Source: Psychrobacter sp. DAB_AL43B (GTDB taxonomy: Bacteria; Pseudomonadota; Gammaproteobacteria; Pseudomonadales; Moraxellaceae). Taken from it: DNA of 64,000 nucleotides. The DNA is taken from the NCBI RefSeq assembly GCF_900168255.1, contig NZ_LT799838.1, forward strand, positions 1,364,001 through 1,428,000. Direction: 5' to 3'. The notes below the pieces were generated by a model. It had not been told where the DNA came from. It searched no databases and was given only the letters and a program-made list of their open reading frames with translations. A program made the translations under genes and the position numbers. Positions within the stretch are counted from its first letter, which is position 1. Each line of letters starts with the position of its first letter. This document shows, piece by piece, positions 22,461 to 30,166 of the stretch.

Positions 22461-23090
22461 CTACATTGATTCATCGTAGTTCGCTTCTAAACGCATCGCA
22501 CGCTGGTAACTATCAAGGCTTGCCAACTGTAGAGCGTATTGCTTAATATTGGTATAATCTTCCAACGCCCCACGTTTAGCCAGCATAATTAAGTCAAACG
22601 ATAACATAAAGTCAGCACCGCTTAATTTATTGCCAACGATAAATGATTTACCTGCCACTTTATCGTTTAAATAACTTAGCAACTTATGCTTTTCTTGAGC
22701 GATATAACCTTTCAAAAAATCATTATCGTCAACGCCTGCTTTATTGGTAAATAACTCAAGTAGCAGTGGCAACATCAGCGAGCTTTCCGCAAAGTTAATC
22801 CATTGTAAGTAATGACCATAATCTGCGCTGTCGACAGCAGGGCACAAACTATCTGGTGCAAAACGTTCAATCAATAGCTCAGTAATGGCCCCTGATTCTG
22901 CGTAAAGCTCGCCATCCATCTCAATAACTGGAGACTTACCAAGCGGATGGACGGCTTTTAGACTGTCTGGCGCTAGATGCGTCTTAGCATCGCGCTGATG
23001 GCTAATGATTTCGTAGGGTTGCCCCAATTCTTCTAACAGCCATAAGGTACGTAATGAGCGTGATTGATTAAGGTGATGCAGTCTAATCAT
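22461..23090 (-). CDS. Glutathione S-transferase family protein
   Basis: A 209-residue cytosolic GST. The N-terminal thioredoxin-like domain begins MIRLHHLNQSRSLRTLWLLEEL, where a Ser in the SRS motif is the likely glutathione-activating residue. The cis-Pro loop (PLGKSPVIEMDG) and the ESGAI glutathione-binding motif follow at about 50-70. The C-terminal helical domain has SGADFMLSFD, the usual N-capping box. GSTs of this type conjugate or reduce electrophiles. It lies 46 bases after the DJ-1/PfpI gene and belongs to a run of four carbonyl/electrophile genes on the minus strand. Confidence 0.88.
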   Translation of the reverse strand: MIRLHHLNQSRSLRTLWLLEELGQPYEIISHQRDAKTHLAPDSLKAVHPLGKSPVIEMDGELYAESGAITELLIERFAPDSLCPAVDSADYGHYLQWINFAESSLMLPLLLELFTNKAGVDDNDFLKGYIAQEKHKLLSYLNDKVAGKSFIVGNKLSGADFMLSFDLIMLAKRGALEDYTNIKQYALQLASLDSYQRAMRLEANYDESM

Positions 23091-23136
23091 GATGTCAGCC
23101 TTTTTGCTATATTTTAATTTGCCGTGTTTTTATGGG

Positions 23137-23814
23137 TTAAGCTTGCAGCTTTGCAAGCAAACGTTTAGCGGCTTCTTCTGATGACGCTGGGTTCTGACCA
23201 GTGATTAACAAACCGTCTTCAACCACATATGATTCCCAATCCGCTCCTTTTTTATAGTTACCGCCATTGGCTTTAAGGACATCTTCTAATAAGAAAGGCA
23301 CCACATCAGTGAGCTGAACGCCTTCTTCTTCAGTGTTACTGAAACCTGTTACAGTTTTACCTTTAACCAAGTATTCGCCATCAATTTTGACGTTTTTAAG
23401 CGCGGCAGGTGAATGACAAACGAAAGCGACCGGTTTGTCTTGCTTAACAAACGTCTCAATCAAATTGATAGAGTTTTTATCGACAGCTAAATCCCATAAT
23501 GGACCATGACCACCAGGATAGAATACGGAGTCGAAATCTTCGGCTTTCATATCAGCCAGTTTTTTAGTATTGGCAAGATCCTTTTGAGCATCGGTATCTT
23601 CTTTAAAACGCTTGGTATCTTTTGTTTGCGCATCTGCTGTGTCGCTACTTGGATCTAGTGGTGGTTGGCCGCCAGCAGGTGAAGCAAGTGTCACATTGAC
23701 GCCAGCATCAAGAAAAGCGTAGTAAGGAGCCGCGAATTCCTCTAGCCAAAAGCCTGTTTTTTTACCAGTATCGCCCAATTTGTCATGTGACGTTAGTACC
23801 ATTAAAATATTCAT
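23137..23814 (-). CDS. DJ-1/PfpI superfamily protein (Hsp31-like, probable glyoxalase III or protein deglycase)
   Basis: A 225-residue class I glutamine amidotransferase-like protein. The nucleophile elbow is FVCHSPAAL, with the reactive Cys preceding His, and the FYPGGHGPLWDL motif upstream supplies the conserved Glu/Gly environment. The N-terminus (GFWLEEFAAPYYAFLDAG) matches the Hsp31/YDR533C-like subgroup. Its members convert methylglyoxal to lactate without glutathione or act on glycated proteins. An AAGGA ribosome binding site precedes the ATG, and a 14-bp tandem duplication lies just upstream. The context between a GST and two aldehyde/enone reductases supports a role in reactive carbonyl defence. 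Confidence 0.85.
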   Translation of the reverse strand: MNILMVLTSHDKLGDTGKKTGFWLEEFAAPYYAFLDAGVNVTLASPAGGQPPLDPSSDTADAQTKDTKRFKEDTDAQKDLANTKKLADMKAEDFDSVFYPGGHGPLWDLAVDKNSINLIETFVKQDKPVAFVCHSPAALKNVKIDGEYLVKGKTVTGFSNTEEEGVQLTDVVPFLLEDVLKANGGNYKKGADWESYVVEDGLLITGQNPASSEEAAKRLLAKLQA

Positions 23815-23832
23815 AATTATCCTTATTTATTG

Positions 23833-23860
23833 TTTGGATGTATCATTTTGGATGTATCAT
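23833..23860. repeat. Perfect tandem duplication of a 14-bp unit
   Basis: The unit TTTGGATGTATCAT occurs twice back to back, 18 bases upstream of the DJ-1/PfpI start codon, in the spacer after curA. Confidence 0.95.
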
Positions 23861-23869
23861 TAATAACTA

Positions 23870-23912
23870 GCAGTCAGCATAAATAAAATCGTTTTTACTA
23901 AACGCTGACTGC
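23870..23912. repeat. 9-bp perfect inverted repeat in the curA/DJ-1 spacer
   Basis: GCAGTCAGC at 23870-23878 pairs with GCTGACTGC at 23904-23912 across a 25-base AT-rich loop. No T tract follows on either strand, so it is not a standard terminator. It could fold in the mRNA between the two cistrons. Confidence 0.7.
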
Positions 23913-23988
23913 ACATAGTATTGATGTTTTAAGTGTTATTTTCAGTGGTTGTCTTAACGACTTATGTTGTTAAGTGGTTATTTCAAAG

Positions 23989-25038
23989 TTATTTAACATC
24001 AGCAACTTTGACGACTGTTTTACCGAAGTTTTTGCCATCTAGCATATCAAAGAACGCTTGCGGGGCTTGAGCTAAGCCATCGACGATATGTTCTTTGGTT
24101 TTTACTTTACCTGAGTCAATCCAGTCGCCCATAATTTTTAAGAACTCAGGGAAGTGGTCGCCATATTCTTCAAAGATAATAAAGCCTTTGACCGTTAGGC
24201 GTTTACTTAAAATATTGCCCATCAGTACACCCAAGCGGTCTTTACCATCAGGCAGTTCAGTGGCGTTATATTGCGAAACCAATCCGCATACTGGGATACG
24301 TGCATGAGCGTTTAGCAGCGGCATAACCGCATCAAATACTTTACCACCGACGTTTTCATAATAGATATCGATACCATCTGGGCAAGCGGCTTTTAATTGC
24401 TCGGCAAAATCATCGGCTTTATGGTCGATACAAACATCAAAGCCAAGCTCATTAACCGCGAAGTCGCATTTCTCTTTACCGCCTGCTATACCGACAGTAT
24501 GCAAACCAAGCTCATTACCAGTTTGTCCAACGGTTGCACCGACAGGACCAGTCGCCGCTGCAACGACTAAGGTTTCACCTTTTTTTGGTTTGCCGATATC
24601 GGTCAAACCCATATAGCCTGTAAAACCTGGCATACCAAGCACGCCCAAACCATAAGAAGGATTGGTCATATCTTTGTCAAGCTTTAGTACGCCTTCGCCA
24701 TCACTGACGCTATAATCCTGCCAGCCTGAATTTGACACAACCAAATCACCGACCGCAAACTTATCGATATTTGATTCGACTACCTGTGCAACCGTGCCAC
24801 CGAGCATCACATCACCAACTTGTAGCGGGTCAGCATAGCTTGCGGCATCACTCATACGTCCGCGCATATAAGGGTCAAGTGACATATATACGGTACGTAG
24901 TAACATTTGCTTGTCAGTTGGCGTTGGAATATCACCGATAGCTAGCTCAAAATTATCAGCAGTTGGTGCGCCATGTGGACGGCTGGCAAGTTTGATTTGA
25001 CGGTTTTGTTTTTGGTTCTGATTGTTGTCAAAACTCAT
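23989..25038 (-). CDS. NADPH-dependent enone/curcumin reductase-like medium-chain dehydrogenase (CurA-like)
   Basis: This zinc-free medium-chain dehydrogenase/reductase reduces the double bond of alpha,beta-unsaturated carbonyls using NADPH. The N-terminus LASRPHGAP followed by LRTVYMSLDPYMRGRMSD is very like E. coli CurA and the leukotriene B4 12-hydroxydehydrogenase group. The cofactor fold has AATGPVGATVGQ. YYENVGGKVFDAVMPLL follows in the C-terminal half. The length (349 residues) is typical. It lies 112 bases after the yqhD-like gene on the same strand with no terminator between them, so it is probably part of the same transcription unit. Confidence 0.9.
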   Translation of the reverse strand: MSFDNNQNQKQNRQIKLASRPHGAPTADNFELAIGDIPTPTDKQMLLRTVYMSLDPYMRGRMSDAASYADPLQVGDVMLGGTVAQVVESNIDKFAVGDLVVSNSGWQDYSVSDGEGVLKLDKDMTNPSYGLGVLGMPGFTGYMGLTDIGKPKKGETLVVAAATGPVGATVGQTGNELGLHTVGIAGGKEKCDFAVNELGFDVCIDHKADDFAEQLKAACPDGIDIYYENVGGKVFDAVMPLLNAHARIPVCGLVSQYNATELPDGKDRLGVLMGNILSKRLTVKGFIIFEEYGDHFPEFLKIMGDWIDSGKVKTKEHIVDGLAQAPQAFFDMLDGKNFGKTVVKVADVK

Positions 25039-25150
25039 AATTATATTCCTTACTTTATTTATGATTATTCATTTTCTTAATTAGTCTGTTTTTAACATAA
25101 CAGTCACTCAATACTGAATAGCTGCTATTTCTTGCTAATTTGTAAAAAGA

Positions 25151-26371
25151 CTAAGCGTTACTACTAACGGCGCGATCTAGAATACGACGTGATACGGCCA
25201 AATCATTTTTACCATGTTCGCCCAACTTCACCATTTTATGAGCTTCTAACTGTTTGATGATTGGATCGATGGCAGAGGCGTCTAAGTCTGCATCTTCTAA
25301 GCTAACAGGCAGTCCAAGCTCACGGAAGAAGTTTTCAGTGTGAACGATAGCAGCTTCAATGATGGCATCATCATTTAGCTCAGTACCATTATTGTCGGCT
25401 GTAATGTTCCATACATTACGCGCATATTGGAGCAATTTATCTTTTTTACTGTCTTTTAGCTCACGCATAACCGATGGCAAGACAATCGTTAGCGTACGGG
25501 CATGATCAATCGCATGTAATGAAGTCAATTCATGACCAATCATATGTGTCGTCCAATCTTGCGGAACGCCCGTGCCAATCAGACCATTCAAGGCCATGGT
25601 CGCTGTCCACATTAGATTTTTACGCGTCTCTAAATTCTCTGGGTCAGCTTTAACCGCTGCGCCTTCTTCAATCAAAATCTTAAGTAAACTTTCAGCGAAG
25701 CCGTCTTGGACTTTTGCGTTGACCGGATAGGTGAGGTACTGTTCCATCACATGGACAAATGCATCAGCGACACCGTTCATGACTTGGCGTTCAGGTAATG
25801 TGAACGTTTTAGTAGGGTCTAAAATTGAGAATTTAGGGAAAGTAAGCGCATTACCAAAGGGTAGTTTTGCTTGGCGTTCGCTATAGTTAATCACACCGCC
25901 TGAATTCATTTCAGAGCCAGTCGCTGGTATGGTTAATACCGCACCCAAATCAACCGCTGAATCAATTTTTCTACAGCCACTGGTTAATGCTTCCCAAGCT
26001 TTTTCACGTGATACCGTACCGTCTTCTTCAGTAAATGATGATACCAACGCGACAAACTTACTACCGTCAATCACAGAGCCACCACCGACAGCTAATAAGA
26101 AATCAATATTATGCTCATTGACCATATCAGCCGCTTTTAACAAAGTAGTGAATTCTGGGTTGGCTTCAATACCACCGAACTCAAATACCTCACGGTTGCC
26201 ATTGGCTGACAAAGCTACTTTGACTTCATCTAAGGTACCGGTACGCTGTGCTGAACCGCCACCATAAGTAATTAGCACACGCGCATCGGTGGGGACTAAG
26301 TCTGATAGCTGTTTGATTTGGTCTTCACCGAAGACGATACGTACTGGGTTGTAATATTGAAAGTTATTCAT
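25151..26371 (-). CDS. yqhD: Iron-containing alcohol dehydrogenase, YqhD-like NADPH-dependent aldehyde reductase
   Basis: This group III metal-dependent alcohol dehydrogenase reduces aldehydes to alcohols with NADPH. In E. coli YqhD protects against lipid-peroxidation aldehydes and glyoxals. The start NNFQYYNPVRIVFG is characteristic. The coenzyme motif is GGGSVIDGSK at about 97-105. The metal ligands by alignment are Asp203 and His207 (ADAFVH) and His276 and His290 (in the THMIGHELTSLHAIDH stretch). The length (406 residues) is close to the E. coli protein. It heads a minus-strand unit of four detoxification genes. A palindromic operator overlaps its likely promoter about 95 bases upstream. 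Confidence 0.9.
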   Translation of the reverse strand: MNNFQYYNPVRIVFGEDQIKQLSDLVPTDARVLITYGGGSAQRTGTLDEVKVALSANGNREVFEFGGIEANPEFTTLLKAADMVNEHNIDFLLAVGGGSVIDGSKFVALVSSFTEEDGTVSREKAWEALTSGCRKIDSAVDLGAVLTIPATGSEMNSGGVINYSERQAKLPFGNALTFPKFSILDPTKTFTLPERQVMNGVADAFVHVMEQYLTYPVNAKVQDGFAESLLKILIEEGAAVKADPENLETRKNLMWTATMALNGLIGTGVPQDWTTHMIGHELTSLHAIDHARTLTIVLPSVMRELKDSKKDKLLQYARNVWNITADNNGTELNDDAIIEAAIVHTENFFRELGLPVSLEDADLDASAIDPIIKQLEAHKMVKLGEHGKNDLAVSRRILDRAVSSNA

Positions 26372-26450
26372 AGTATTCCTAAAGCTTAATAAGCGTTTAA
26401 TGAGTGTTTTAAAATTGAATATAAGTTATGTATGTTCTTTACATCTGTCC

Positions 26451-26490
26451 GCATTGTACATTAATTAGACCGGTCGTCTATAATTTATTT
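26451..26490 (-). promoter_or_regulatory. Promoter with TetR-type operator upstream of the yqhD-like gene
   Basis: The inverted repeat TAGAC-CGGTC-GTCTA lies at 26466-26480. Read leftward, a -35-like TAGACG and a -10-like TACAAT are spaced by 16 bases, so the palindrome covers the -35 and part of the spacer. A repressor bound here would block the promoter. The same palindrome with one base change in the spacer occurs at 27394-27408 before the neighbouring regulator and aldehyde dehydrogenase. It resembles the NemR box of E. coli (TAGACC and GGTCTA half-sites), quoted from memory. Confidence 0.7.
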
Positions 26491-26617
26491 ATTAATATTT
26501 ACAAAAGTATCGTACAAGTGAAAGTAGAATTTAATATTAAGTAGATCGATATAAAGGATTGTTTAGTTTAACTATAGCTAATGAAATGAGTAGAGTAATT
26601 AAGGGGATAGAAAGCTG

Positions 26618-27256
26618 TTAGCGCCCCATTTCGGTGGTCGTCATTTGCCATACTTCTGCTAGTGGTGTATCGGTTTGGCTAATCTTCGCGATTAAACTGG
26701 CACCAAGCCATGCAAAATACCAACGCTTTGCCACGCTCTCAGCAGCGATGTTATCGAGATGAGGTACAGAATTATCTGCCCAGCCTGCTTTAATTTGGGA
26801 CGCAAGCCAAGCAATGGTTTGCTGATAGCCTAAATATAATACTTTACGCATGGGCTCTGATATATCAGCGACTTCAGCGCTTAATTTAACCACCAAACAT
26901 TTCTCATGATCGCAGCCATTTTGCTGAGTGTCATACCAGTTCTGGAAATAGTCATAAAGCTTTTGTTGGGCGCTGACATCTTGTGCGCCAATAATATCTA
27001 GGCGGTTTTTATATTGAGTAAAGTAGTGTTCAATAATTGCTTCGCCAAAGGCTTCTTTTGAGGCAAAGTAATGATAAAAGGAGCCTTTAGGAACCCCTGC
27101 CGTATCTAGTATTTGCTTAATGCCAACGGCGGTAAAACCCTTTTGTGCAATCAGCTTATAACCAGTGGCTAACAAATGGGCTTTGGTATTTGATAAGGCA
27201 ATGCTTGATGGAGCGTTATCTGATGAAATAGGTACTGAGGTATCGGGTATAGACAT
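26618..27256 (-). CDS. TetR-family transcriptional repressor, NemR-like (electrophile/hypochlorite sensor)
   Basis: A 212-residue TetR regulator. The HTH covers about 42-66 (VGIKQILDTAGVPKGSFYHYF). The ligand domain contains KCLVVKLSAEVADISEPMR, which closely follows the E. coli NemR segment around its sensor Cys106; Cys120 here takes that place and Cys115 is nearby. NemR releases its operator when that cysteine reacts with hypochlorite, quinones or glyoxals. The gene sits between the yqhD-like unit and a divergent aldehyde dehydrogenase, with matching palindromes on both sides, which suggests autoregulation and control of both units. A polar N-terminus of about 22 residues is longer than in NemR. 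An AAGGAG motif lies 12 bases before the ATG. Confidence 0.85.
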   Translation of the reverse strand: MSIPDTSVPISSDNAPSSIALSNTKAHLLATGYKLIAQKGFTAVGIKQILDTAGVPKGSFYHYFASKEAFGEAIIEHYFTQYKNRLDIIGAQDVSAQQKLYDYFQNWYDTQQNGCDHEKCLVVKLSAEVADISEPMRKVLYLGYQQTIAWLASQIKAGWADNSVPHLDNIAAESVAKRWYFAWLGASLIAKISQTDTPLAEVWQMTTTEMGR

Positions 27257-27378
27257 AAAGCTTATGTTCTCCTTAGAGAGTGTTCTAGTTCGTCATATTT
27301 TTAATAGAAATAAATAATTAATGAAAAAGTTACGTTTTTTCAACAAACATTACTGATAAAGCGTTCTTATTCTTATGA

Positions 27379-27412
27379 GGTCTATGGTAGCATTAGACCA
27401 GTCGTCTAGCAA
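27379..27412. promoter_or_regulatory. TetR-type operator between nemR-like and aldehyde dehydrogenase genes
   Basis: The palindrome TAGAC-CAGTC-GTCTA lies at 27394-27408. An extra half-site, GGTCTA, lies at 27379-27384 and is inverted relative to TAGACC at 27394-27399. On the minus strand a TTGCTA/TACCAT pair with 17-base spacing brackets the palindrome and could be the promoter of the regulator gene. The divergent aldehyde dehydrogenase starts about 200 bases to the right. Confidence 0.7.
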
Positions 27413-27496
27413 GTTACGTTTTTTATCTGTAAGTTGTTAACGTGTATTTTTAACCAACTTCTTACTATCTAATGACTGCTTATCAATGGCTAAGGC

Positions 27497-27581
27497 AATG
27501 ATCCTAAATAACGCAATGCCACTAAATAAATTAATGCTTCTGAATAAAATGACTCTAAATAACAAAATTTCAAATAACATT
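27497..27581. repeat. Degenerate AT-rich tandem repeat (about 15-18 bp, five units) in the ALDH leader
   Basis: Five imperfect units follow the pattern AATGNNNCTAAATAA with lengths 18, 18, 15, 18 and 16. They end about 27 bases before the aldehyde dehydrogenase ATG. They form most of the leader between the operator and the gene. Confidence 0.65.
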
Positions 27582-27607
27582 TTTAAAATAAAAAAATAGG
27601 AATAATT

Positions 27608-29092
27608 ATGACTCCCAATAATACTCATTCAAACCCTTATAGTGATTTCGATTTGCAATATATCGCTGGCAAGTGGCAAAAAGGTAGAGACGATAGTGTC
27701 AATACCGATACCAATCCTTATAACGGTGATACTTTGGTAGAGATTCAGCAAGCAACGAAAGAGCAGCTTGATGAAGCCTATCAAGCAGCAACTAAAGCAC
27801 AAGCTGAGTGGGCGCAGCAAACGCCAGCCGAGCGTGCTAGTGTACTTTATAAAGTCGTCGCTATTTTTGATCAGCGTCAAGATGAAATTGTTGACTGGTT
27901 AGTGAAAGAGTCGGGCAGTACCCGTATCAAAGCGATGGTAGAGTTCGGTAGTGCACGTGCGATTACCCTTGAAGCAGCCAGTTTTCCGAATCGTGTGCAT
28001 GGTGAGATTCGTCCTTCTAACACGCCTGGTAAAGAAAACTTTATTTATCGTGAACCGATGGGTGTGATTGCGGTTATCAGTCCATGGAACTTTCCACTCC
28101 ATTTAACTCAGCGTTCTATCGCGCCTGCTTTAGCATTGGGTAATGCCGTTGTGCTTAAGCCCGCTAGTGATACGCCAATAACTGGTGGTTTGTTATTGGC
28201 AAAAATATTTGAAGAAGCTGGTCTGCCAAAAGGCTTGCTTAATGTGGTTGTTGGTGCTGGTAGTGAGATAGGGGACGCCATTGTCACCCACGATATACCA
28301 AGTTTGGTATCGTTTACGGGGTCGACTTCAGTAGGTAAACATATCGGTGAGTTGGCGAATGGCGGTGACTACATCAAGCAAGTGGCACTGGAGCTCGGCG
28401 GTAACAGCCCGTTTGTGGTACTAAAAGATGCCGATATTGAACAAGCAGTGAAAGCGGCGGCCTTTGGTAAATTCCTGCACCAAGGTCAGATTTGTATCGC
28501 TATCAACCGTATTATTGTTGAAGATGAAATCTATGATGATTTTGTAGCGCGTTTCCTTGCTCATGTTAAGACCTTAAGCGTTGGCGATCCTAGCAAAGAA
28601 GATACTGCCGTTGGTCCTATTATCAATGATAAGCAAGTGAAGTCATTGAAAGAAAAAATCGCTAAAGCGCAGAAAGAAGGCGCGAAGATGATATTAAGCG
28701 GTGAGATAAAAGGTCAAGTAGTGCCGCCACATATCTTTACTGAAGTGACCCGTGAGATGGAATTATCATGTGATGAAGTATTTGGTCCTTTAGTGGGTAT
28801 CATCCGTGCTAAAGATGAAGACGATGCGTTATCGATTGCCAATGATTCAATGTATGGCTTATCGAGTGCGGTATTTACCAAAGATATGGAAAAAGGCCTA
28901 CGCTTTGCTCGCGGTATTAAAGCGGGCATGACTCATATCAATGATATTTCAGCCAATGATGACAGTAATGCGCCATTTGGTGGTGAGAAAAACTCTGGGA
29001 TCGGACGTTTTAATGGCGAGTGGATACTAGAAGAGTTTACTACTTTGCATTGGATTTCAGTCCAGCATACACCGCGTGACTATCCGTTTTAA
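27608..29092 (+). CDS. NAD(P)-dependent aldehyde dehydrogenase family protein
   Basis: A 494-residue aldehyde dehydrogenase that oxidises aldehydes to acids. The catalytic Glu262 sits in LELGGNSPF and the nucleophile Cys296 in HQGQICIA. The cofactor-binding [12 protein letters not shown] block and the active-site lysine region [10 protein letters not shown] with VLKPAS are present. The sequence recalls the benzaldehyde/vanillin-type subgroup, but the substrate cannot be assigned. An AATAGGA motif precedes the ATG. It diverges from the NemR-like gene and lies behind the shared operator region, so it probably completes the aldehyde defence set with an oxidative route beside the reductive YqhD-like enzyme. 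Confidence 0.9.
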   Translation: MTPNNTHSNPYSDFDLQYIAGKWQKGRDDSVNTDTNPYNGDTLVEIQQATKEQLDEAYQAATKAQAEWAQQTPAERASVLYKVVAIFDQRQDEIVDWLVKESGSTRIKAMVEFGSARAITLEAASFPNRVHGEIRPSNTPGKENFIYREPMGVIAVISPWNFPLHLTQRSIAPALALGNAVVLKPASDTPITGGLLLAKIFEEAGLPKGLLNVVVGAGSEIGDAIVTHDIPSLVSFTGSTSVGKHIGELANGGDYIKQVALELGGNSPFVVLKDADIEQAVKAAAFGKFLHQGQICIAINRIIVEDEIYDDFVARFLAHVKTLSVGDPSKEDTAVGPIINDKQVKSLKEKIAKAQKEGAKMILSGEIKGQVVPPHIFTEVTREMELSCDEVFGPLVGIIRAKDEDDALSIANDSMYGLSSAVFTKDMEKGLRFARGIKAGMTHINDISANDDSNAPFGGEKNSGIGRFNGEWILEEFTTLHWISVQHTPRDYPF

Positions 29093-29101
29093 AAGCAGCC
29101 A

Positions 29102-29157
29102 TTTTAAATAATTCGCTTTAAATAATTCGTTTTAAATACTTTGTCTTAAATTTATAG
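29102..29157. repeat. Degenerate 14-bp AT-rich tandem repeat, four units
   Basis: Four consecutive 14-bp units share the core TTTAAAT; the first two differ at one base. The array lies directly between the aldehyde dehydrogenase stop codon and its terminator. Confidence 0.85.
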
Positions 29158-29198
29158 AACCAAAAAGGCCGCCTAGATGGCGGTCTTTTTGGTTCTAT
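29154..29198. terminator. Long-stem terminator after the aldehyde dehydrogenase gene
   Basis: A 20-bp stem (29154-29173 with 29179-29198, one G-T pair) and a 5-base loop carry A and T tracts in the arms. It is strong and possibly bidirectional. Confidence 0.85.
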
Positions 29199-29205
29199 AC
29201 GCTCA

Positions 29206-29307
29206 TTAGCCAAGCTCGCTATGCAACAAGCTCACTAGCACAATAGTGGTAATAATCAATAACGTGACAATAACCAACGCAATTTTCATAATACTGTCTT
29301 TATTCAT
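29206..29307 (-). CDS. Predicted small single-pass membrane protein (33 residues), hypothetical
   Basis: A short frame encodes 33 residues. Seven polar or basic residues (MNKDSIMK) come first, then about 20 strongly hydrophobic ones (IALVIVTLLIITTIVLVSLL), and a short polar tail HSELG. This is the layout of a one-helix inner-membrane microprotein with its N-terminus in the cytoplasm. The ribosome binding site is weak (AGG about 12 bases before the ATG), and the AT-rich sequence makes a chance frame possible. A 13-bp palindrome (29365-29377) lies some 60 bases upstream. I cannot assign a function. Confidence 0.4.
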   Translation of the reverse strand: MNKDSIMKIALVIVTLLIITTIVLVSLLHSELG

Positions 29308-29658
29308 AAACGACTTGCCTAGCTCTACTAATACCTAGATATATTAAGCTAGTATCGTGAGGTAGTCATTAAATGACCTTACTTACCCTCAAAAGCGTTG
29401 CTACTATTATTAATATTGCACATACGGTCATTAAGCTCCATGTTGTTTTACCCCAATCTGGCATCATCTTATCACTCTATTGTCTATTATATTCGGTATA
29501 AAGAATATAATAGACAATAATATAAATATGTCAAACTCTTTAGAACATAATGGAGATTTCAATATACTGCAGCCAGTGTTAGGAATGATAAATCATAACT
29601 CTCAATATAAGCCAAGTTAGGATGATATAAACACTGGTATGTCAAAAAATATATAAAT
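29308..29658. other. Intergenic region containing two palindromes
   Basis: This 350-base non-coding stretch holds a 13-base palindrome (GTCATT-A-AATGAC, 29365-29377) and a 17-bp perfect inverted repeat (29478-29519). No open frame with a ribosome binding site is visible. Confidence 0.5.
29478..29519. repeat. 17-bp perfect inverted repeat with 8-base loop
   Basis: Arms at 29478-29494 and 29503-29519 are exact complements around GGTATAAA. They are AT-rich with no T tract after the right arm, so this is not a normal terminator. It could be an operator, a cruciform, or a stem in an unrecognised RNA. Confidence 0.85.
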
Positions 29659-29689
29659 TAAAAAACCGCCATAATAGCGGTCTTTTTTG
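29659..29689. terminator. Terminator of the small gene at 29707
   Basis: A short CCGC/GCGG stem is extended by A and T tracts (29661-29669 with 29677-29688). It lies 20 bases past the stop codon on the minus strand and is usable in both directions. Confidence 0.7.
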
Positions 29690-29706
29690 GATATTTTAGA
29701 GCATAA

Positions 29707-29937
29707 TTATTTAAGATGAAAGCCTAACAAACCCTGTATTTCTTCAATAGTCATATGCCTAACGAGCGTCTGTTCTTCTACAGATAGGCGGTTGGTATGT
29801 TCTTTTATCATAGTATGAATGCTACGCGCGACTTCAGATGTCGTGGCATAGTACATTTGTGGCTGTTCTTGGGTAAGTTTTATCAAAAATTTATCAATGA
29901 TTTTATGTTTTTGAGTGGCAGCGTGTTCTACAGTCAT
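29707..29937 (-). CDS. Small hypothetical protein (76 residues)
   Basis: A 76-residue soluble, mostly helical-looking protein with no signal peptide or membrane segment. An AGGAG ribosome binding site 7-8 bases before the ATG and a terminator right after the stop support it as a real gene. The C-terminal part (LSVEEQTLVRHMTIEEIQGLLGF) looks like a short helical motif, and the first part is rich in His, Lys and Gln. I do not recognise the family. It is divergent from the NnrS gene and shares the upstream region that contains the NsrR-like site, so a link to nitric-oxide response is conceivable but unproven. Confidence 0.7.
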   Translation of the reverse strand: MTVEHAATQKHKIIDKFLIKLTQEQPQMYYATTSEVARSIHTMIKEHTNRLSVEEQTLVRHMTIEEIQGLLGFHLK

Positions 29938-30166
29938 GACATTCTCCTAGGTATAAACCATTTAAGCAGTCAGCTTAACGATAGTCAATGCCGATAGTGA
30001 TGATTATGATGGTAATAATAATGGCAAATATCAAGGTATATGATACTTTAGAGTTTCACATAATATTCGCTTAAGTAGTTTATAGCTTTAGATAAACGAT
30101 GACTTTAGTATGAATAAGTACTTTAATGAATGATAGCAGTCAAATAGTTTAGGTTGTATTATGTAT

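Noticed and set aside
22461..29092. The electrophile detoxification block as a horizontally acquired island.
   Set aside because: No integrase, transposase, tRNA or flanking repeats are present, and the base composition looks like that of the neighbours.
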